A stretch of DNA of 36,668 bases from Bacteroidota bacterium (GCA_023396415.1 JAEWWJ010000055.1:1-36668); one strand, 5' to 3'. Counted from the first letter of the stretch, positions 25,278 through 34,568 are shown. Notes: generated by a model not told the origin, from the sequence alone. Made by a program: numbers and translations.

Positions 25278-28082
25278 ATGAAATATTTCAAATTACTTGC
25301 TCTGTTTTTATGGGTTGGAATGCTTCAAGTGGGAGCACAAACCAATCTGCAACAACCTATCCCTGTTGATCCTGCTGTTAGGATTGGGAAGTTAGACAAC
25401 GGATTGACCTATTACATCCGTCACAACAGCCTGCCCGCCAACCGTGTAGAGATGCGTTTGGTGGTCAATGCCGGATCTATTCTCGAAGACAACGAACAAC
25501 AAGGACTGGCGCATTTTGTTGAGCACATGGCTTTTAATGGCACAAAAAACTTTTCAAAAAGTGCTTTGGTTGATTTTCTCGAACGCGCAGGCGTACGTTT
25601 TGGTGCCGATTTGAATGCCTACACCAGCTTTGATGAAACCGTTTATATGCTTCAAATGCCCACCGATAGGCCGGGTTTGGTTGATTCGGGTTTTATGGTT
25701 CTTGAAGATTGGTCGCACGCTGTGGCGATGGAAGGCGAAGAAATTGACAAAGAAAGGGGCGTGGTCCGCGAAGAATGGCGACTTGGTTTGGGTGCCGATG
25801 ATAGGATGAGAAAAACCACCTTTCCAATTATTTTAAATGGATCGCGCTACGCCGAACGCATGCCCATCGGAACAATCGGTGTGATTGACACAGCAGCGTA
25901 CGAAACCTTACGCCGCTTTTATCATGAGTGGTACCGTCCTAATTTACAGGCTATTGTGGTTACAGGCGACCTCGACCTCGATGTTGTTGAAAACAAAATA
26001 AAAGAGCGTTTCGGTGCTATTGAAAATCCCGAAGTGGCACGCGAGAGAATGACATACACCATTCCAGGTAATAAAGAACCGTTGGTGGCCATCGCCACCG
26101 ATGCTGAAGCCACGAATACCTCGCTTACTCTATATTACAAACACGCTAAAAAAGAACTGCTTACCTACAATGACTACAAACATCGGTTGATGCAAAACCT
26201 GTACAGCAGTATGATAATCGGGCGGTTGCAAGAACTGAATCAGAAACCGGAATCGCCTTTCATCTACGCCTACACTTATTATGGCGGATTTATCGGAAGG
26301 GCCATGGACGCTTACACATCGAGTGCCGTTGTGAAGCAAAATCAAATTGAAAAAGCTGTTGAAACCCTTGTCGTTGAAAACCAAAGGGTGAAGCAACACG
26401 GTTTCACATCAACAGAGCTTGAGCGGCAAAAGATTCAGCTCATGTCAAATTTAGAACGTCGCCAAAAAGAAAAAGACAAAACACCTTCGTCAAGTTTCGT
26501 TCGAGAATACACCAGCCATTTCCTTTCCAACTCCCCTATTCCGGGCATTGACAACGAAGTAGAGATGACAAAAATGCTCATGCCGCTCATCAGTTTGGAA
26601 GACATGAACAATCTGGCTACCCAATGGATAACCGACGAAAACAGGGTAATTGTGGTAACTGCCCCCGACAAAGAAGAGGTAATCGTTCCTGATAAAGCTA
26701 CCATACTATCCGTGATTGAAAATGCACAAAAGATTGAAGTTGAGCCATATGTAGATGCCACGAATGAAGAACCGCTATTGAGTAAAACATTGGTACCGGT
26801 TAAAATCATTGAAAAAAAGCACGACAGTAAATTAGGAATCCATTCCTTCACCCTTGAAAATGGAATCAAAGTAATCATCAAACCCACTGATTTTAAAAAC
26901 GATGAGATCTTGATTACCTCATGGCAAGCGGGAGGAAGATCGTTATTTGAAGACCAGGATGCTTATGCAGCTACCAATATTTCAAGGATAGCAGATGCAA
27001 GTGGCCTTGGCGCTTTCAGTGCCATTGAGCTTGACAAAAAACTTGCCGGCCAAAATGTAAATCTTGGTACCACTATTGAAGAGCTGCGCCATGGCTTAAG
27101 AGGCAGTGCAAGTCCGAAAGATTTTGAAACACTTTTACAATTGATTTACTTGCATTACAGCCCTTCCCGTGTTGATCAAAATGCTTTTGACGCTTATAAG
27201 TCGCAGTTGATGAATCAGTTCAAGTTCATGCGTTCCAATCCGCAAATGATTTTTTCTGATACCTTGGTGAAGATCATTTCCAGTAATAGTCCGCGAAGTG
27301 TGATGCTGCCATCCGAAGAGAATTTCGCCAGCCTCGAAGCAAAAAAAATAGCCTCCATGTATGATCAACTATATGGCAACGCCGCCGGATCTACCTTTAT
27401 TTTCACCGGCAACCTCGATCCTGAAGCTTCTGAAGCGTTGATTTCTAAATATTTGGGTAACCTTCCTATTTCAAAAGCAAGACAGTGGGTAGATCGCGAA
27501 ACCAAGTTCCCCGAAGGCATTACCGAAGCTAAAGTTTATGCCGGCACCGAATACAAAAGCCTCGTGGCCATTCTTTTTAAAGATGATTTTGTTTACGACA
27601 GCGATAACATCCTCAAATTCGATCTTTTGGCCAAAGCTTATAACATCAAACTAAGAGAAAATATGCGCGAAGAAATTGGAGGCGTTTATGGCGTTGGAGC
27701 CAGACTCTCGTTCAACCAATTTCCACAGCCTGAGTATTCACTCACCATCAATTGGGGCACCAATCCTGAGTTGGTGGACACGCTTAGCACTGTTGTTTTT
27801 GCACAAATGGAAAAACTGATGGAGGAAGGTCCAACAGCAGAGGACTTGGCTAAGGTGAAAGAAACAGCCATCCGCCAGCGCGAAGGCGAAGTGAAACTCA
27901 ATTCATTTTGGAACAGTTATATGGACAATGCCAGTTTTAACAATACCACAATGGTGGATTACGCCACCTATCGCCAGCAAGTTGAAAGTATCACCATTGA
28001 CGATTTGAAAATGATTGCAAAAAAATATTTCAATCCCAAGCATTTTGTCAAAGTAGCCCTTTATCCTGAGCAAAAGGAATAA
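25278..28082 (+). CDS. Exported M16-family (insulinase/pitrilysin) zinc metallopeptidase
   Basis: A 934-residue periplasmic or envelope peptidase. Signal peptide 1-21 (MKYFKLLALFLWVGMLQVGAQ) is followed by the catalytic M16 domain with the inverted zinc motif HFVEH (79-83) and third ligand E159 in the KERGVV block. A middle M16_C-type domain and a second M16 half follow; the latter lacks HxxEH but keeps YGVGARLSFNQFP, as expected for the inactive partner half that closes over the substrate. Members degrade short or unfolded peptides. ATG at 25278 is preferred because the signal peptide starts there; an in-frame TTG at 25242 would add 12 unlikely residues. A strong terminator follows. Confidence 0.93.
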   Translation: MKYFKLLALFLWVGMLQVGAQTNLQQPIPVDPAVRIGKLDNGLTYYIRHNSLPANRVEMRLVVNAGSILEDNEQQGLAHFVEHMAFNGTKNFSKSALVDFLERAGVRFGADLNAYTSFDETVYMLQMPTDRPGLVDSGFMVLEDWSHAVAMEGEEIDKERGVVREEWRLGLGADDRMRKTTFPIILNGSRYAERMPIGTIGVIDTAAYETLRRFYHEWYRPNLQAIVVTGDLDLDVVENKIKERFGAIENPEVARERMTYTIPGNKEPLVAIATDAEATNTSLTLYYKHAKKELLTYNDYKHRLMQNLYSSMIIGRLQELNQKPESPFIYAYTYYGGFIGRAMDAYTSSAVVKQNQIEKAVETLVVENQRVKQHGFTSTELERQKIQLMSNLERRQKEKDKTPSSSFVREYTSHFLSNSPIPGIDNEVEMTKMLMPLISLEDMNNLATQWITDENRVIVVTAPDKEEVIVPDKATILSVIENAQKIEVEPYVDATNEEPLLSKTLVPVKIIEKKHDSKLGIHSFTLENGIKVIIKPTDFKNDEILITSWQAGGRSLFEDQDAYAATNISRIADASGLGAFSAIELDKKLAGQNVNLGTTIEELRHGLRGSASPKDFETLLQLIYLHYSPSRVDQNAFDAYKSQLMNQFKFMRSNPQMIFSDTLVKIISSNSPRSVMLPSEENFASLEAKKIASMYDQLYGNAAGSTFIFTGNLDPEASEALISKYLGNLPISKARQWVDRETKFPEGITEAKVYAGTEYKSLVAILFKDDFVYDSDNILKFDLLAKAYNIKLRENMREEIGGVYGVGARLSFNQFPQPEYSLTINWGTNPELVDTLSTVVFAQMEKLMEEGPTAEDLAKVKETAIRQREGEVKLNSFWNSYMDNASFNNTTMVDYATYRQQVESITIDDLKMIAKKYFNPKHFVKVALYPEQKE

Positions 28083-28099
28083 TCTAAAAACCATTCTTA

Positions 28100-28136
28100 A
28101 AAATAACCCTTTGCAGCTGATGTGAAGGGTTATTTT
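28100..28136 (+). terminator. Rho-independent terminator after the M16 peptidase gene
   Basis: AAAATAACCCTT (28100-28111) and AAGGGTTATTTT (28125-28136) form a perfect 12-bp stem around a 13-nt loop, ending in a T run. It starts 18 nt after the M16 stop codon, so the acyltransferase downstream needs its own promoter. Confidence 0.82.
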
Positions 28137-28186
28137 CTTGCTTTTGCTGTAAAACGATGAGGATGTTCAAATCTCAATTTTCTTCC

Positions 28187-28194
28187 TATTTTTG
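28187..28194 (+). promoter_or_regulatory. Putative -7 element for the acyltransferase gene (first of two)
   Basis: TATTTTTG matches TAnnTTTG exactly. An identical TATTTTTG follows at 28203-28210 and touches the ATG at 28211. The preceding terminator at 28100-28136 means a promoter must lie in this short interval; the first copy would leave a leader of about 11 nt. Confidence 0.5.
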
Positions 28195-28210
28195 CCGAAA
28201 TCTATTTTTG

Positions 28211-28792
28211 ATGAAAATAATTTCAAGGCTTGTACTAAAACTCATCGGTTGGAAAATTGAGGGTGAAATTCCGAAAGAGGTAAAAAAATGCGTCATTCTT
28301 GCCGCACCGCACACCAGCAATTGGGATTTCGTGATCGGAAGATTGTCGTATTGGTCATTGCAGGTGCCAGTTAAATTTTTAATCAAAAAAGAAGTCTTTG
28401 ACCATCCGTTGGGTTTTTTGGTTAAAAAAATGGGCGGAATTCCTGTTGACCGCCATAAAAGTACCCACATGGTTGAACAAGTAGCCGAACTTTTCAATGA
28501 GCATGAGATTCTCAATGTCATTATCACGCCCGAAGGCACCAGAAAGCTTGTGACAAATTGGAAAAGAGGTTTTTATTTTATTGCACTCAGGGCTAAAGTA
28601 CCCATTGTTATGGGATTTGTTGATTACAAAACAAAGCAAGGCGGATTTGGTCCGGTACTTTATCCCACCGGTGATTATGATGCTGATTTGAAAATCATTG
28701 AGGCTTTTTATCGTACCAAAACAGCGAAACATCCAGAAAAATTCAGCCTGAGTGTTGAGAATAAGGCTGCTGAAAACCAAGCAACAAATTGA
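28211..28792 (+). CDS. 1-acylglycerol-3-phosphate O-acyltransferase family protein
   Basis: A 193-residue membrane-associated acyltransferase of the PlsC/LPLAT superfamily. The HX4D catalytic motif is HTSNWD (H34-D39) and the acceptor-binding PEGTR motif is at 107-111, with MGGIPVDR at 74-81 between them. Short single-domain members like this from Bacteroidota transfer acyl groups to lysophosphatidate or to amino-acid or glycolipid acceptors; the acceptor is not predictable here. ATG at 28211 is chosen because the family-typical N terminus starts there; an in-frame start at 28157 would add 18 residues and would enclose both -7 elements. The gene converges on folC, with a shared terminator between them. 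Confidence 0.85.
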   Translation: MKIISRLVLKLIGWKIEGEIPKEVKKCVILAAPHTSNWDFVIGRLSYWSLQVPVKFLIKKEVFDHPLGFLVKKMGGIPVDRHKSTHMVEQVAELFNEHEILNVIITPEGTRKLVTNWKRGFYFIALRAKVPIVMGFVDYKTKQGGFGPVLYPTGDYDADLKIIEAFYRTKTAKHPEKFSLSVENKAAENQATN

Positions 28793-28794
28793 TT

Positions 28795-28814
28795 AAAACC
28801 CTGACAGGGGTTTT
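28795..28814. terminator. Bidirectional terminator between the acyltransferase gene and folC
   Basis: AAAACCC (28795-28801) pairs with GGGTTTT (28808-28814) around a 6-nt loop. A-rich sequence on one flank and T-rich on the other let it serve both convergent genes. It begins just after the acyltransferase stop and overlaps the folC stop codon. Confidence 0.55.
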
Positions 28815-30117
28815 AAACCACCTCCGCAACCACAAAAGTACTACCACCAACAAAAATCAAATCATTCGATTTTGCCGCATTGAGTGCACTAAAAAAGGCC
28901 GACCTCACCGAATCATACACCGCGCCTTTTAAACCCAAGTCCAAAGCCTTTGCAGCCAATTCATCTGCCGGCAAGGCCCGCGGAATATCGGCTTTGCAGA
29001 AATAATAAGTGCCATCCTTTGGCAATAGGTACAACATACTTTCGATGTCTTTGTCATTCACCATGCCCAAAACAAAGTGAAGCTGATCAAACTGCATCAA
29101 CTTCAGTTGAAAGACCACTTCCTTGATGCCATCTACGTTGTGACCTGTATCGGCTATGGCCAAAGGATTGTGGTGGATCACTTGCCAACGTCCTGTCAAC
29201 CCTGTGTTCTGCACCACGGCTTCAAAACCATTGACGATATCTTTGTCGTCAATCCTGAAGTGTTTTTTCAAAGCATCCGCGGCACAAACAGCAGTAATAA
29301 GGTTTTTTTGTTGGTAGTTGCCCAAGAGTGGCAATTCCAATTTTTCATATAAAGGCTGACTGTCTTTCCAAAGGTCAAAAGTCTGGCAATGAGGATTGGA
29401 AGTCACAATTCTATTGGCATCAAACCGCTGATCAGCAAAAACTATAGGTGCGCCCATAGCAGCGGCCTTGGCCTCAAACACCGGTTTGGTCTCCCATTGT
29501 GTTTGACCAATGATGATTGGAATATTTTTTTTGATAATTCCGGCCTTTTCGGCAGCAATTTTTTCTAAGGTATCACCCAGATATTTGGTGTGATCGAAAC
29601 CAATATTGGTAATGATACTCAGCAAAGGCGTGATGATATTGGTAGAATCGAGCCGACCACCCATTCCGGTTTCGATCACGGCTACATCTACTTTTTCATC
29701 GGCGAAATATTGAAACGCAAGTCCAACAGTCATTTCAAAGAAGGAGAGCTGCATCTCCTCAAACCTATCGCGGTGCTTTTCGATAAAGCGGACACAAGCT
29801 TCTTTTGAAATCATTTCGCCATTGATGCGCACCCTTTCTCTAAAATCGCGCAGGTGCGGCGAAGTGTAGAGACCGGTTTTGTATCCTGCCTCGGCCAAAA
29901 CCGATGCCAAAAGATGGGATACCGAACCTTTACCGTTGGTGCCGGCCACATGTATAGTTTTAAAATGCCGCTCGGGATGTTCAAGAAGCGCAATCAGTTG
30001 ATGAGTATTGTGCAAATCGGCTTTGTAGGCGGCATCGCCAATGCGTTGGTACATAGGCAGTTTGTTGAACATCCATTTCAGGATTTCATCATAGCCTAGG
30101 GGTTCAGTTATCGCCAC
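28813..30117 (-). CDS. folC: Bifunctional folylpolyglutamate synthase / dihydrofolate synthase
   Basis: A 434-residue cytoplasmic Mur-ligase-type enzyme that adds glutamate to dihydropteroate and extends the glutamate tail of folates. Visible: the P-loop AGTNGKGSVSHLLASVL, YTSPHLRDFRERVRINGE, ETGMGGRLDSTNII, GFDHTKYLGDTLEKIAAEKA, and the C-terminal ADTGHNVDGI. Translation seems to start at GTG 30117: the next ATG is 15 codons in and would remove the conserved YDEILKWMF-N-x-LPMYQRIG opening. The gene begins 11 nt after tonB ends, so it is probably the last gene of the exbB-exbD-tonB-folC unit. Confidence 0.93.
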   Translation of the reverse strand: MAITEPLGYDEILKWMFNKLPMYQRIGDAAYKADLHNTHQLIALLEHPERHFKTIHVAGTNGKGSVSHLLASVLAEAGYKTGLYTSPHLRDFRERVRINGEMISKEACVRFIEKHRDRFEEMQLSFFEMTVGLAFQYFADEKVDVAVIETGMGGRLDSTNIITPLLSIITNIGFDHTKYLGDTLEKIAAEKAGIIKKNIPIIIGQTQWETKPVFEAKAAAMGAPIVFADQRFDANRIVTSNPHCQTFDLWKDSQPLYEKLELPLLGNYQQKNLITAVCAADALKKHFRIDDKDIVNGFEAVVQNTGLTGRWQVIHHNPLAIADTGHNVDGIKEVVFQLKLMQFDQLHFVLGMVNDKDIESMLYLLPKDGTYYFCKADIPRALPADELAAKALDLGLKGAVYDSVRSAFFSALNAAKSNDLIFVGGSTFVVAEVV

Positions 30118-30128
30118 TTTTTTAGGTT

Positions 30129-30956
30129 CTAATTTCCAATGATAAATGTATAAGTGATGGTTCCTTTTTGGAGTGAGGTGGCTTGACTGTCTTCGGTAAA
30201 CCGCGAATTAAGTGCTGCCTTTACAGCTAAACTGCGGAGGTTGGCATCGAGTACGGTAGTGCCTCTGACGCTGACTTCAGCTTTGGTAACTATACCTTTT
30301 CTGTCCACCCAAATGTCCACAACCACATCGCCTTGTTCTCTGAAACTGGCTTTGGGTTCAGCCAATTTCAATGCGCCACGCCCTCCAAGGCTAAAAGCAG
30401 GGCCATTGCCTTGTCCGCCCTGGCCCTCGTAGCGTTTCACATCTTTTAAACCATTTGGACGACCCTGATCGCCAGGATTGCCGGTAATCCCTTCAGAACC
30501 GGCCTCACCGCTTGTTTCGCCCGAGCCTTTAAACAACGCCCTTTTGTTGACTTTGGGTTGAGGTGCTTCCACCGGTTCCGGTTTTTGTTCTACCGGAGGA
30601 ACCACCTTTTCAATCGTTTTTTCAGGCTTAGGTTTAGGTTTCGGTGTTTCTTTCGGTTTTTCTTTGGGTGCAATTGCCGGGGCTTCTTCAGTGTGTTGAG
30701 TAAGAATTTCTTCGTTCTTCTGCGTTTCCGGCTCAGTGGGATGCGTCGAAGCCATGGCTGTTTGCCCGCCCGACACTTCGGGTTGCACCAAACCTATTCC
30801 TTGATCGCTATAACCAAGATCAACTTCTACACCTTCCTCGCCGGGAAGAGGCAAAGGGGTGCGCAATGCCAAAAAAAACAATGCCAACAGCAACAGCCCA
30901 TGAAAGAGCAGGGTGGCAACTATACCTGATCGTTTATTTTTTTTGGTCGTTTGCAT
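30129..30956 (-). CDS. tonB: Energy transducer TonB
   Basis: A 275-residue TonB-type protein that spans the periplasm and passes proton-motive energy from ExbB/ExbD to outer-membrane TonB-dependent receptors. It has a short cytoplasmic N terminus, one signal-anchor helix (about 11-31), a long proline/glutamate/lysine-rich spacer (about 70-135, with KPKETPKPKPKPEK), a glycine-rich stretch (about 145-195), and a C-terminal TonB domain (about 200-275). It begins directly next to the exbD stop (0-nt gap), so the three proteins are surely co-expressed. The C-terminal domain is divergent, so a TolA-like role with a Tol-type ExbBD is a weaker alternative. Confidence 0.85.
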   Translation of the reverse strand: MQTTKKNKRSGIVATLLFHGLLLLALFFLALRTPLPLPGEEGVEVDLGYSDQGIGLVQPEVSGGQTAMASTHPTEPETQKNEEILTQHTEEAPAIAPKEKPKETPKPKPKPEKTIEKVVPPVEQKPEPVEAPQPKVNKRALFKGSGETSGEAGSEGITGNPGDQGRPNGLKDVKRYEGQGGQGNGPAFSLGGRGALKLAEPKASFREQGDVVVDIWVDRKGIVTKAEVSVRGTTVLDANLRSLAVKAALNSRFTEDSQATSLQKGTITYTFIIGN

Positions 30957-31370
30957 TTAATTTTTGGGCGAAGTGGCGAGAATCACTTTATGTTTGGCAC
31001 CGGTAGTTTCATTCACTTGATTGATTGCATCAATGACATTTACGACATACTGCACAGGAACAGTTTTATCTGAACGAACCACTACAGTTCCTTCCAACTC
31101 TCCTTGCAACGCAGCTTGCAATCCTTCAGCAAGGGTAGTCGCATCAGTGGCTTGTTCTTCGATAAAAAAGTTAAAACTTTCGTTGATGTAAACAGTAACT
31201 GTTTGCTTGGCCATTGTTTTGCTGTTGCTCGACGGGAGCAATAATTTTATTGCATTGGGGGCGATAAGTGTGGAAGTGAGCATAAAAAAAATCAACAGCA
31301 GAAACACCAAATCCGACATGGATGCCGTGCTGAAATTGACGCTGAGCTTGTTGCGGGTTTGTATAGCCAT
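30957..31370 (-). CDS. exbD: Biopolymer transport protein ExbD/TolR family
   Basis: A 137-residue inner-membrane protein of the ExbB-ExbD proton motor. The single transmembrane helix (about 20-38, SDLVFLLLIFFMLTSTLIA) carries D20, the conserved aspartate needed for proton coupling. The periplasmic domain follows (about 45-137, with VTVYINE and VVVRSDKTVPVQYVV). It lies 18 nt after exbB and abuts tonB. Confidence 0.92.
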   Translation of the reverse strand: MAIQTRNKLSVNFSTASMSDLVFLLLIFFMLTSTLIAPNAIKLLLPSSNSKTMAKQTVTVYINESFNFFIEEQATDATTLAEGLQAALQGELEGTVVVRSDKTVPVQYVVNVIDAINQVNETTGAKHKVILATSPKN

Positions 31371-31388
31371 TTTGTTTCTTTCTTTAGT

Positions 31389-32087
31389 TTATCGGGCAGG
31401 TTCGTGAAGTACATCCATAAATTCAGTGGCTTTGGCTTCGAGCAGATAGACCACTTTTTCAATTCTTGATACCAAGATGTTGTAAAAGATGAAAGCCAAA
31501 ATACCCACAACCAAGCCGCCCACGGTGGTGATCATGGCTTGATAAATACCCGACGAAAGCAAAGCGATGTCAATATTGTTGCCTGCCATACTCATATCGT
31601 AAAAAGCCCTAATCATACCAATAACAGTTCCTAAGAAGCCCAACATAGGGGCAGCTCCGGCAATGGTAGCCAGTCCGGCAACGCCTTTTTCCAACTTGCT
31701 CACTTCAAGCTTTCCAATGTTTTCGATGGCTGCATTAATGTCGTTCAATGGTTTGCCAATGCGCGAAAGCCCTTTTTCGATCATGCGGGCATTTGGACTG
31801 TCGGTGCTGCGGCACAAAGTAACAGCGGCATCCAATCTACCGGCGTGGATAAACTCTCTGATGTTGTTCATAAAATTTTTATCGCTTACCGAAGCCTTAG
31901 AGATGGTGAGATAGCGTTCAACAAAAATATAGACGGTAATGATAGAAAACACGGCCAGCACGACCATAATCCAGCCGCCTTTCATGGCCAGATCGAGGAC
32001 AGAAAGAGAAATTTCGCCTTTTTGAACGGATGTATTGCCAAGGTCGTTGCTAACGGTTTGCAATTGTAATAAAATGGGGGTCAACAT
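31389..32087 (-). CDS. exbB: MotA/TolQ/ExbB proton channel family protein
   Basis: A 232-residue inner-membrane protein with three transmembrane helices (about 38-56, then two in the C-terminal half). The family core is clear: GLATIAGAAPMLGFLGTVIG followed by MIRAF, and the later GIYQAMITTVGGLVVGILA. It pairs with ExbD in the next gene to energise TonB. A 60-nt gap separates it from anmK upstream; no TAnnTTTG is seen in that gap, so transcription may read through from murF-anmK. Confidence 0.92.
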   Translation of the reverse strand: MLTPILLQLQTVSNDLGNTSVQKGEISLSVLDLAMKGGWIMVVLAVFSIITVYIFVERYLTISKASVSDKNFMNNIREFIHAGRLDAAVTLCRSTDSPNARMIEKGLSRIGKPLNDINAAIENIGKLEVSKLEKGVAGLATIAGAAPMLGFLGTVIGMIRAFYDMSMAGNNIDIALLSSGIYQAMITTVGGLVVGILAFIFYNILVSRIEKVVYLLEAKATEFMDVLHEPAR

Positions 32088-32147
32088 TCGGATGGGTTTT
32101 GCGTTTATTTTAGCTTATTAACTAATTTTTATTGTTTTTAGTATAAA

Positions 32148-33236
32148 TCAAGGGTTGTTTGGAAGATAAATATCGCCGGATGAGCTGTCGGAGGAGGAAC
32201 CGGTAACGCTTTTGTAGCAATTGATTTTGTTTTCAACACGCAGCAGCCCCAGCAAAGCAAACACAACGGCCTCTTTCATCCGCACGATTTCATCCACAGG
32301 CACAACAATTTGATGGTGAAGTACCGACTTTATCTTCTCCACAAGGGTTGTATTGAAAGCTCCGCCACCGGTAATCAGCATCATGCCTTTTGGAAACGAT
32401 CGTGTGGCTTCATTAATTTGATGTGCGATATGGCTGACACAGGTTTGAAGGATATCTTCAATGCTACTTTTGCTGGCGTTGATATGCGGAAGAAACACTG
32501 CTTCAACCCATTCCCTACCCAATGATTTTGGAGGGTTTTGGGTATAGTAATCCAAGGTGTTGAGTTGATGCAACAGTGATTCATCCAATTTTCCTGATGC
32601 TGCTAAGTGACCATCAATATCGTATTTCAAACCTTTTTTGCTAGCAAGATGGTTCAACACCATATTTGCCGGACAAATATCAAACGCAATGCGCGATCCG
32701 CTCAATTCATAAGAAATGTTGGCAATGCCACCGATGTTCAAACAAAAGTCGTTGTCGCCAAAAAGCAAGCGGTCGCCCACCGGAACCAATGGCGCGCCTT
32801 GCCCACCTTTGAGCACATCAGCCTGTCGGAAGTTATTCACAACCGGAATTCCCGTTCGATGGGCAATGACCTGTCCATTTCCTATTTGAAGGGTGATGCC
32901 TTTATGGGGTTGATGAAAAATAGTGTGTCCGTGTGAGGCAATCAACTGAGGTTTGAGTTGATGTTTTTGAATAAAATCATCAGTGCTTTCGGCTAAAAAA
33001 ACTCCAAATTCAAAATCTAATTGATTGATTTGTCGTTGGTTCCAATAAAATGCTTTGGCGAGTTGTGACGAAAGTTTAGCAGGGTATGGCAGTTCGTCGG
33101 CAGCGATGATCTGGAATTCATAGCCTTTCTCACTTTCAAAAAAATCGCAGCACACCAAATCAAGACCATCTAAAGATGTTCCCGACATCAGTCCGATAAC
33201 ACGGTTGTGCTGCTGCTTTTTTGTTATTAAAGACAA
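32148..33236 (-). CDS. anmK: Anhydro-N-acetylmuramic acid kinase
   Basis: A 362-residue cytoplasmic kinase that opens and phosphorylates 1,6-anhydro-MurNAc to MurNAc-6-phosphate in murein recycling. Motifs: GLMSGTSLDGLDLV at about 15-28, SHGHTIFHQP, VNNFRQADVLKGGQGAPLVP, and LNIGGIANISYE, all diagnostic. The likely start is TTG at 33236, because the next ATG is the M of MSGTS inside the phosphate-binding motif. The first 10 nt overlap the end of murF, so translation is probably coupled. Its place next to murF joins recycling with peptidoglycan precursor synthesis. Confidence 0.93.
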   Translation of the reverse strand: MSLITKKQQHNRVIGLMSGTSLDGLDLVCCDFFESEKGYEFQIIAADELPYPAKLSSQLAKAFYWNQRQINQLDFEFGVFLAESTDDFIQKHQLKPQLIASHGHTIFHQPHKGITLQIGNGQVIAHRTGIPVVNNFRQADVLKGGQGAPLVPVGDRLLFGDNDFCLNIGGIANISYELSGSRIAFDICPANMVLNHLASKKGLKYDIDGHLAASGKLDESLLHQLNTLDYYTQNPPKSLGREWVEAVFLPHINASKSSIEDILQTCVSHIAHQINEATRSFPKGMMLITGGGAFNTTLVEKIKSVLHHQIVVPVDEIVRMKEAVVFALLGLLRVENKINCYKSVTGSSSDSSSGDIYLPNNP

Positions 33237-34519
33237 GGCAATACTTTTTCTAACTGAATGCCTCGCGAGGCCTTTACCAAAACATCAGCATCGCGAATGG
33301 GATTTTTGCTGAGATATTCAACAAGTTCGTCCACTTTAGCAAACCACAACCAATCATTGCCTGCAATTACGTTTTTAAAAAGTGGCCCTACGAGTATCAC
33401 GTTTTTAAAGTCGAGGTCAATGATTAATTTCAGTATTTCAGCATGTTCAGCATCAGCGTCGGCACCCAACTCAAGCATATCGCCTATGATCAGCCAAGCC
33501 TTTCGGTTCCGCATCTTGTCGAGATTGCGAATAGCTGCAGCCATGCTGGTTGGGTTGGCATTGTAGGCATCCATCACCACGCGGTTGTGCTGCGTTTCCA
33601 TCAGCTGCGAACGGTTGTTGGACGACACATAACTGCCAATGGCCTGATCAATAGCCGTACCTTCAACCTCAAAATAGCACCCAATAGCAATGGCGGCCAA
33701 AATATTTTCGGTGTTATAACTTCCAATTATTTGGGTAGTTACAACACTTTGATGGTCGTTATATTCCCAAGCCAAATGCAAAAAAGGATCATCGGCCACC
33801 AACTCGCCATAGAGGTTGTTGTGCAGTGATGCGCCATAGGTGAAACGTTGAATGCGTGCCGAAAGCCGCTCGAGAAGCTCGTTGTCAGTGTTTACGAAAA
33901 GCATTTTTCCATGATCGTCTATCCACGAATACATTTCAGATTTGGCATTGATCACACCGGTGAAGCCGCCAAAACCTTCGATATGTGCTTTACCGATGTT
34001 GGTGATGATACCAAACTCCGGACGAGCAATACGGCATAACTGCCTTATTTCTCCTATATGGTTGGCTCCCATTTCGATAACAGCCATTTCTGTTTCCGGC
34101 TTGATGGTCAAAAGGCTGAGCGGAACTCCGATATGGTTGTTCAAATTGCCTTGGGTGTAAACGACAGCATATTTTTTCGCTAACACCTTACCGATCAATT
34201 CTTTGGTTGTTGTTTTCCCGTTGCTTCCGGTAATGCCGATTACTGTAGCCTTCATTTTCATCCGGTGAAATGTAGCCAGCTGTTGAAGGGTTTGAAGACA
34301 ATCTTCTGTCCAAAATACATTGGATTTATTTTGCAGACTTTCATCATCAGCCACTGCTAACAGGGCGCCTTTTTCAAGGGCTTCGTTCACCAAATGGTTG
34401 CCGTTAAAGGCAGGGCCTTTAAGGGCAAAAAAGATATTTCCTGCAACTAGCGTTCTGGTATCGGTAGAAATACCGGTGCTTTTGAGAAAATGTGTGTATA
34501 AAGTTTCGATGGTATTCAT
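33227..34519 (-). CDS. murF: UDP-N-acetylmuramoyl-tripeptide--D-alanyl-D-alanine ligase
   Basis: A 430-residue cytoplasmic ligase that adds D-Ala-D-Ala to UDP-MurNAc-tripeptide, the last cytoplasmic step before lipid I. The N-terminal substrate domain (STDTRTLVAGNIFFALKGP) is followed by the ATP loop GITGSNGKTTTKE, EMGANHIGEI, TNIGKAHIEGFG, and the C-terminal DAYNANPTSMAAAI. ATG at 34519 matches the family N terminus. The upstream gldJ terminator requires a promoter within 50 nt of this ATG; the only candidate has its -7 box just 4 nt away. The gene overlaps anmK by 10 nt. Confidence 0.95.
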   Translation of the reverse strand: MNTIETLYTHFLKSTGISTDTRTLVAGNIFFALKGPAFNGNHLVNEALEKGALLAVADDESLQNKSNVFWTEDCLQTLQQLATFHRMKMKATVIGITGSNGKTTTKELIGKVLAKKYAVVYTQGNLNNHIGVPLSLLTIKPETEMAVIEMGANHIGEIRQLCRIARPEFGIITNIGKAHIEGFGGFTGVINAKSEMYSWIDDHGKMLFVNTDNELLERLSARIQRFTYGASLHNNLYGELVADDPFLHLAWEYNDHQSVVTTQIIGSYNTENILAAIAIGCYFEVEGTAIDQAIGSYVSSNNRSQLMETQHNRVVMDAYNANPTSMAAAIRNLDKMRNRKAWLIIGDMLELGADADAEHAEILKLIIDLDFKNVILVGPLFKNVIAGNDWLWFAKVDELVEYLSKNPIRDADVLVKASRGIQLEKVLPCL

Positions 34520-34523
34520 GCTG

Positions 34524-34550
34524 CAAATATAACCGAAAGGTAAAAATCAA
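34524..34550 (-). promoter_or_regulatory. Putative murF promoter (leaderless arrangement)
   Basis: On the minus strand TTG (34550-34548) is followed after 16 nt by TATATTTG (34531-34524), an exact -7 element. Four nucleotides separate it from the ATG at 34519, so transcription would begin at or beside the start codon. This is the only match here with a plausible -33 partner. Confidence 0.5.
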
Positions 34551-34568
34551 TGAATGGTTGAACAACAA

